DNA from: Arion vulgaris
Lineage: Eukaryota; Mollusca; Gastropoda; Stylommatophora; Arionidae
Length of the DNA: 64,000 nt
Assembly (NCBI GenBank): GCA_020796225.1
Contig: CM036775.1
Span: forward strand, 9,098,671-9,162,670
Reading direction: 5' to 3'
Position 1 is the first letter of the stretch. Each line of letters begins with the position of its first letter. Shown here piece by piece: positions 63,100-64,000 of this stretch. Both the position numbers and the translations under genes were made by a program. The notes beneath the pieces are model-generated. The model was not told where the DNA came from, did no database searches, and saw nothing but the letters and a program-made list of their open reading frames with translations.

Positions 63100-63416
63100 C
63101 TTGCAAATTGATCGTTCAACAAAGACTTGGGAAAATTTTAAGCTAAGTAACTATTCATCCTGAACTGCTTTATTCATTCTCACGGTTAGAATTGGCAGAG
63201 CGTGATAGCTTGAATAGGTTAGAGAAATCTATGATTGGGGCACACTTAGGATAGAAATGCCCCTTCTCTGTATCATGTATCTTTAACGAGGCTAGTTAGT
63301 TAGATTGCTGTTGATATAACAGGATTTCTGGTCAACGTTGTTATTGGTGTTTCATGGGGCAAATAGTAGCAGATCACGTGGGAATTTAATGAATTCGTTC
63401 TTGAGATTTTGGACAC
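63100..63416. other. No feature recognised
   Basis: Unclassified. Confidence 0.4.
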
Positions 63417-63572
63417 ATATATATATACATGGCACTCTGCTGATATATATATACATGGCACTCTGCTGATATATATATACATGGCACTCTGCTGATATAT
63501 ATATACATGGCACTCTGCTGATATATATATACATGGCACTCTGCTGATATATATATACATGACACTCTGCTG
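63417..63572 (+). repeat. 26-bp tandem repeat (6 units)
   Basis: Unit 'atatatatacatggcactct' + 'gctgat'. The minus-strand YIYQQSAM-type frames are artefacts. Confidence 0.9.
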
Positions 63573-63851
63573 CGACTGTGCAGTGCCGGGGCTCGCATGG
63601 GGAGCAAAGAATAGTACCACTACGGCCTACAAGGCATGTCGTAAGAGGCGAGTGACGTAGGACCTAGAGAAGCTACTACTCTAAATAAAAAGCGGCGCAG
63701 AAATCAGATGTGATGGCTTACTTGTAGACGCATAACTGGCACAACGTACAATCGCTCTTAGGCTCAGATCACATACAAATCACACAGAGTGACTTAACAA
63801 GTGATCGATATGGAGCGTTCGTAGAAGAAATAGAAGAAGAAGTAGAAGAAG
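63573..63851 (+). mobile_element. Family B element at the array edge
   Basis: 279 bp with GAA-rich tail. Flanks cactctgctg (63563-63572, last array unit) and cactttgctg (63852-63861). Confidence 0.85.
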
Positions 63852-63861
63852 CACTTTGCTG

Positions 63862-64000
63862 AATAAATACAAAATGAAATTTTTCGTTGCCTTTTCAGAC
63901 CTTATGGTACGAAATGCCTGTCCCTACATATTTCTACACCCTAGTGTGAAGGAGGTAGGCGAGTCATTTCCTTTCCTCACGTGTACAACATCGAGTATGG
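63862..64000. other. No feature recognised
   Basis: Unclassified to the window end. Confidence 0.4.

Noticed and set aside
1..64000. A bacterial-type defence or biosynthetic system
   Set aside because: No operons, ribosome sites or prokaryotic genes; the content is that of an animal repeat landscape.

Overview
The window is repeat-dense DNA from an animal nuclear genome, with no bacterial, organellar, rRNA, tRNA-gene or CRISPR features. The evidence is hundreds of fragments of non-LTR retrotransposon (LINE) ORF2 C-termini, tRNA-derived SINEs with target-site duplications (TSDs), hAT-type MITEs with 8-bp TSDs, and long microsatellites. An aquatic invertebrate, perhaps a mollusc, fits this repertoire, but the sequence does not fix the species. 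Family labels (A-P, alpha-nu) are mine.

Most open frames come from low-complexity DNA (for example the GA/CT tracts at 13.1-13.8, 38.2-39.1 and 59.4-59.8 kb) or from minisatellites whose unit is a multiple of 3. No complete cellular gene is evident. The only non-repeat candidates are two putative exons at 43.1-43.8 kb, one possible terminal exon at 60.05-60.24 kb and a possible promoter near 58.25 kb, all tentative.

Layout: 0-12 kb holds LINE relics of many lineages (labels alpha to zeta, iota, mu, nu), SINE copies A, B, C, G, H and L, a TA-flanked MITE, a foldback element and an 81-bp minisatellite. 12-24 kb holds D inside C, C inside E, C inside A inside a LINE, CT-rich DNA, tRNA-SINEs D, F and L, and hAT-like MITEs. 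24-31 kb is dominated by arrays built from LINE coding sequence (78-bp and 107-bp units), invaded by a B element and by a head+LINE chimera. 31-45 kb holds nested B, C, D and G copies, a 37-bp array, hAT-like MITEs, an inverted A palindrome, a 45-bp LINE-derived array and the candidate exons. 45-64 kb holds further nested copies, ending with a four-component stack at 61.7-63.1 kb.

Three patterns stand out. (1) Nearly every complex minisatellite with a readable origin is a tandem amplification of a short piece of LINE ORF2 or its 3' end (about nine arrays from different LINE lineages). (2) Families A and B share a ~90-100 bp 5' head that also begins a LINE 5' UTR-like segment and a TSD-bounded LINE chimera, so A and B look like internally deleted LINE derivatives rather than tRNA SINEs. 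(3) Readable TSDs give a relative order of insertion, including two separate insertions of A at the same position of B.
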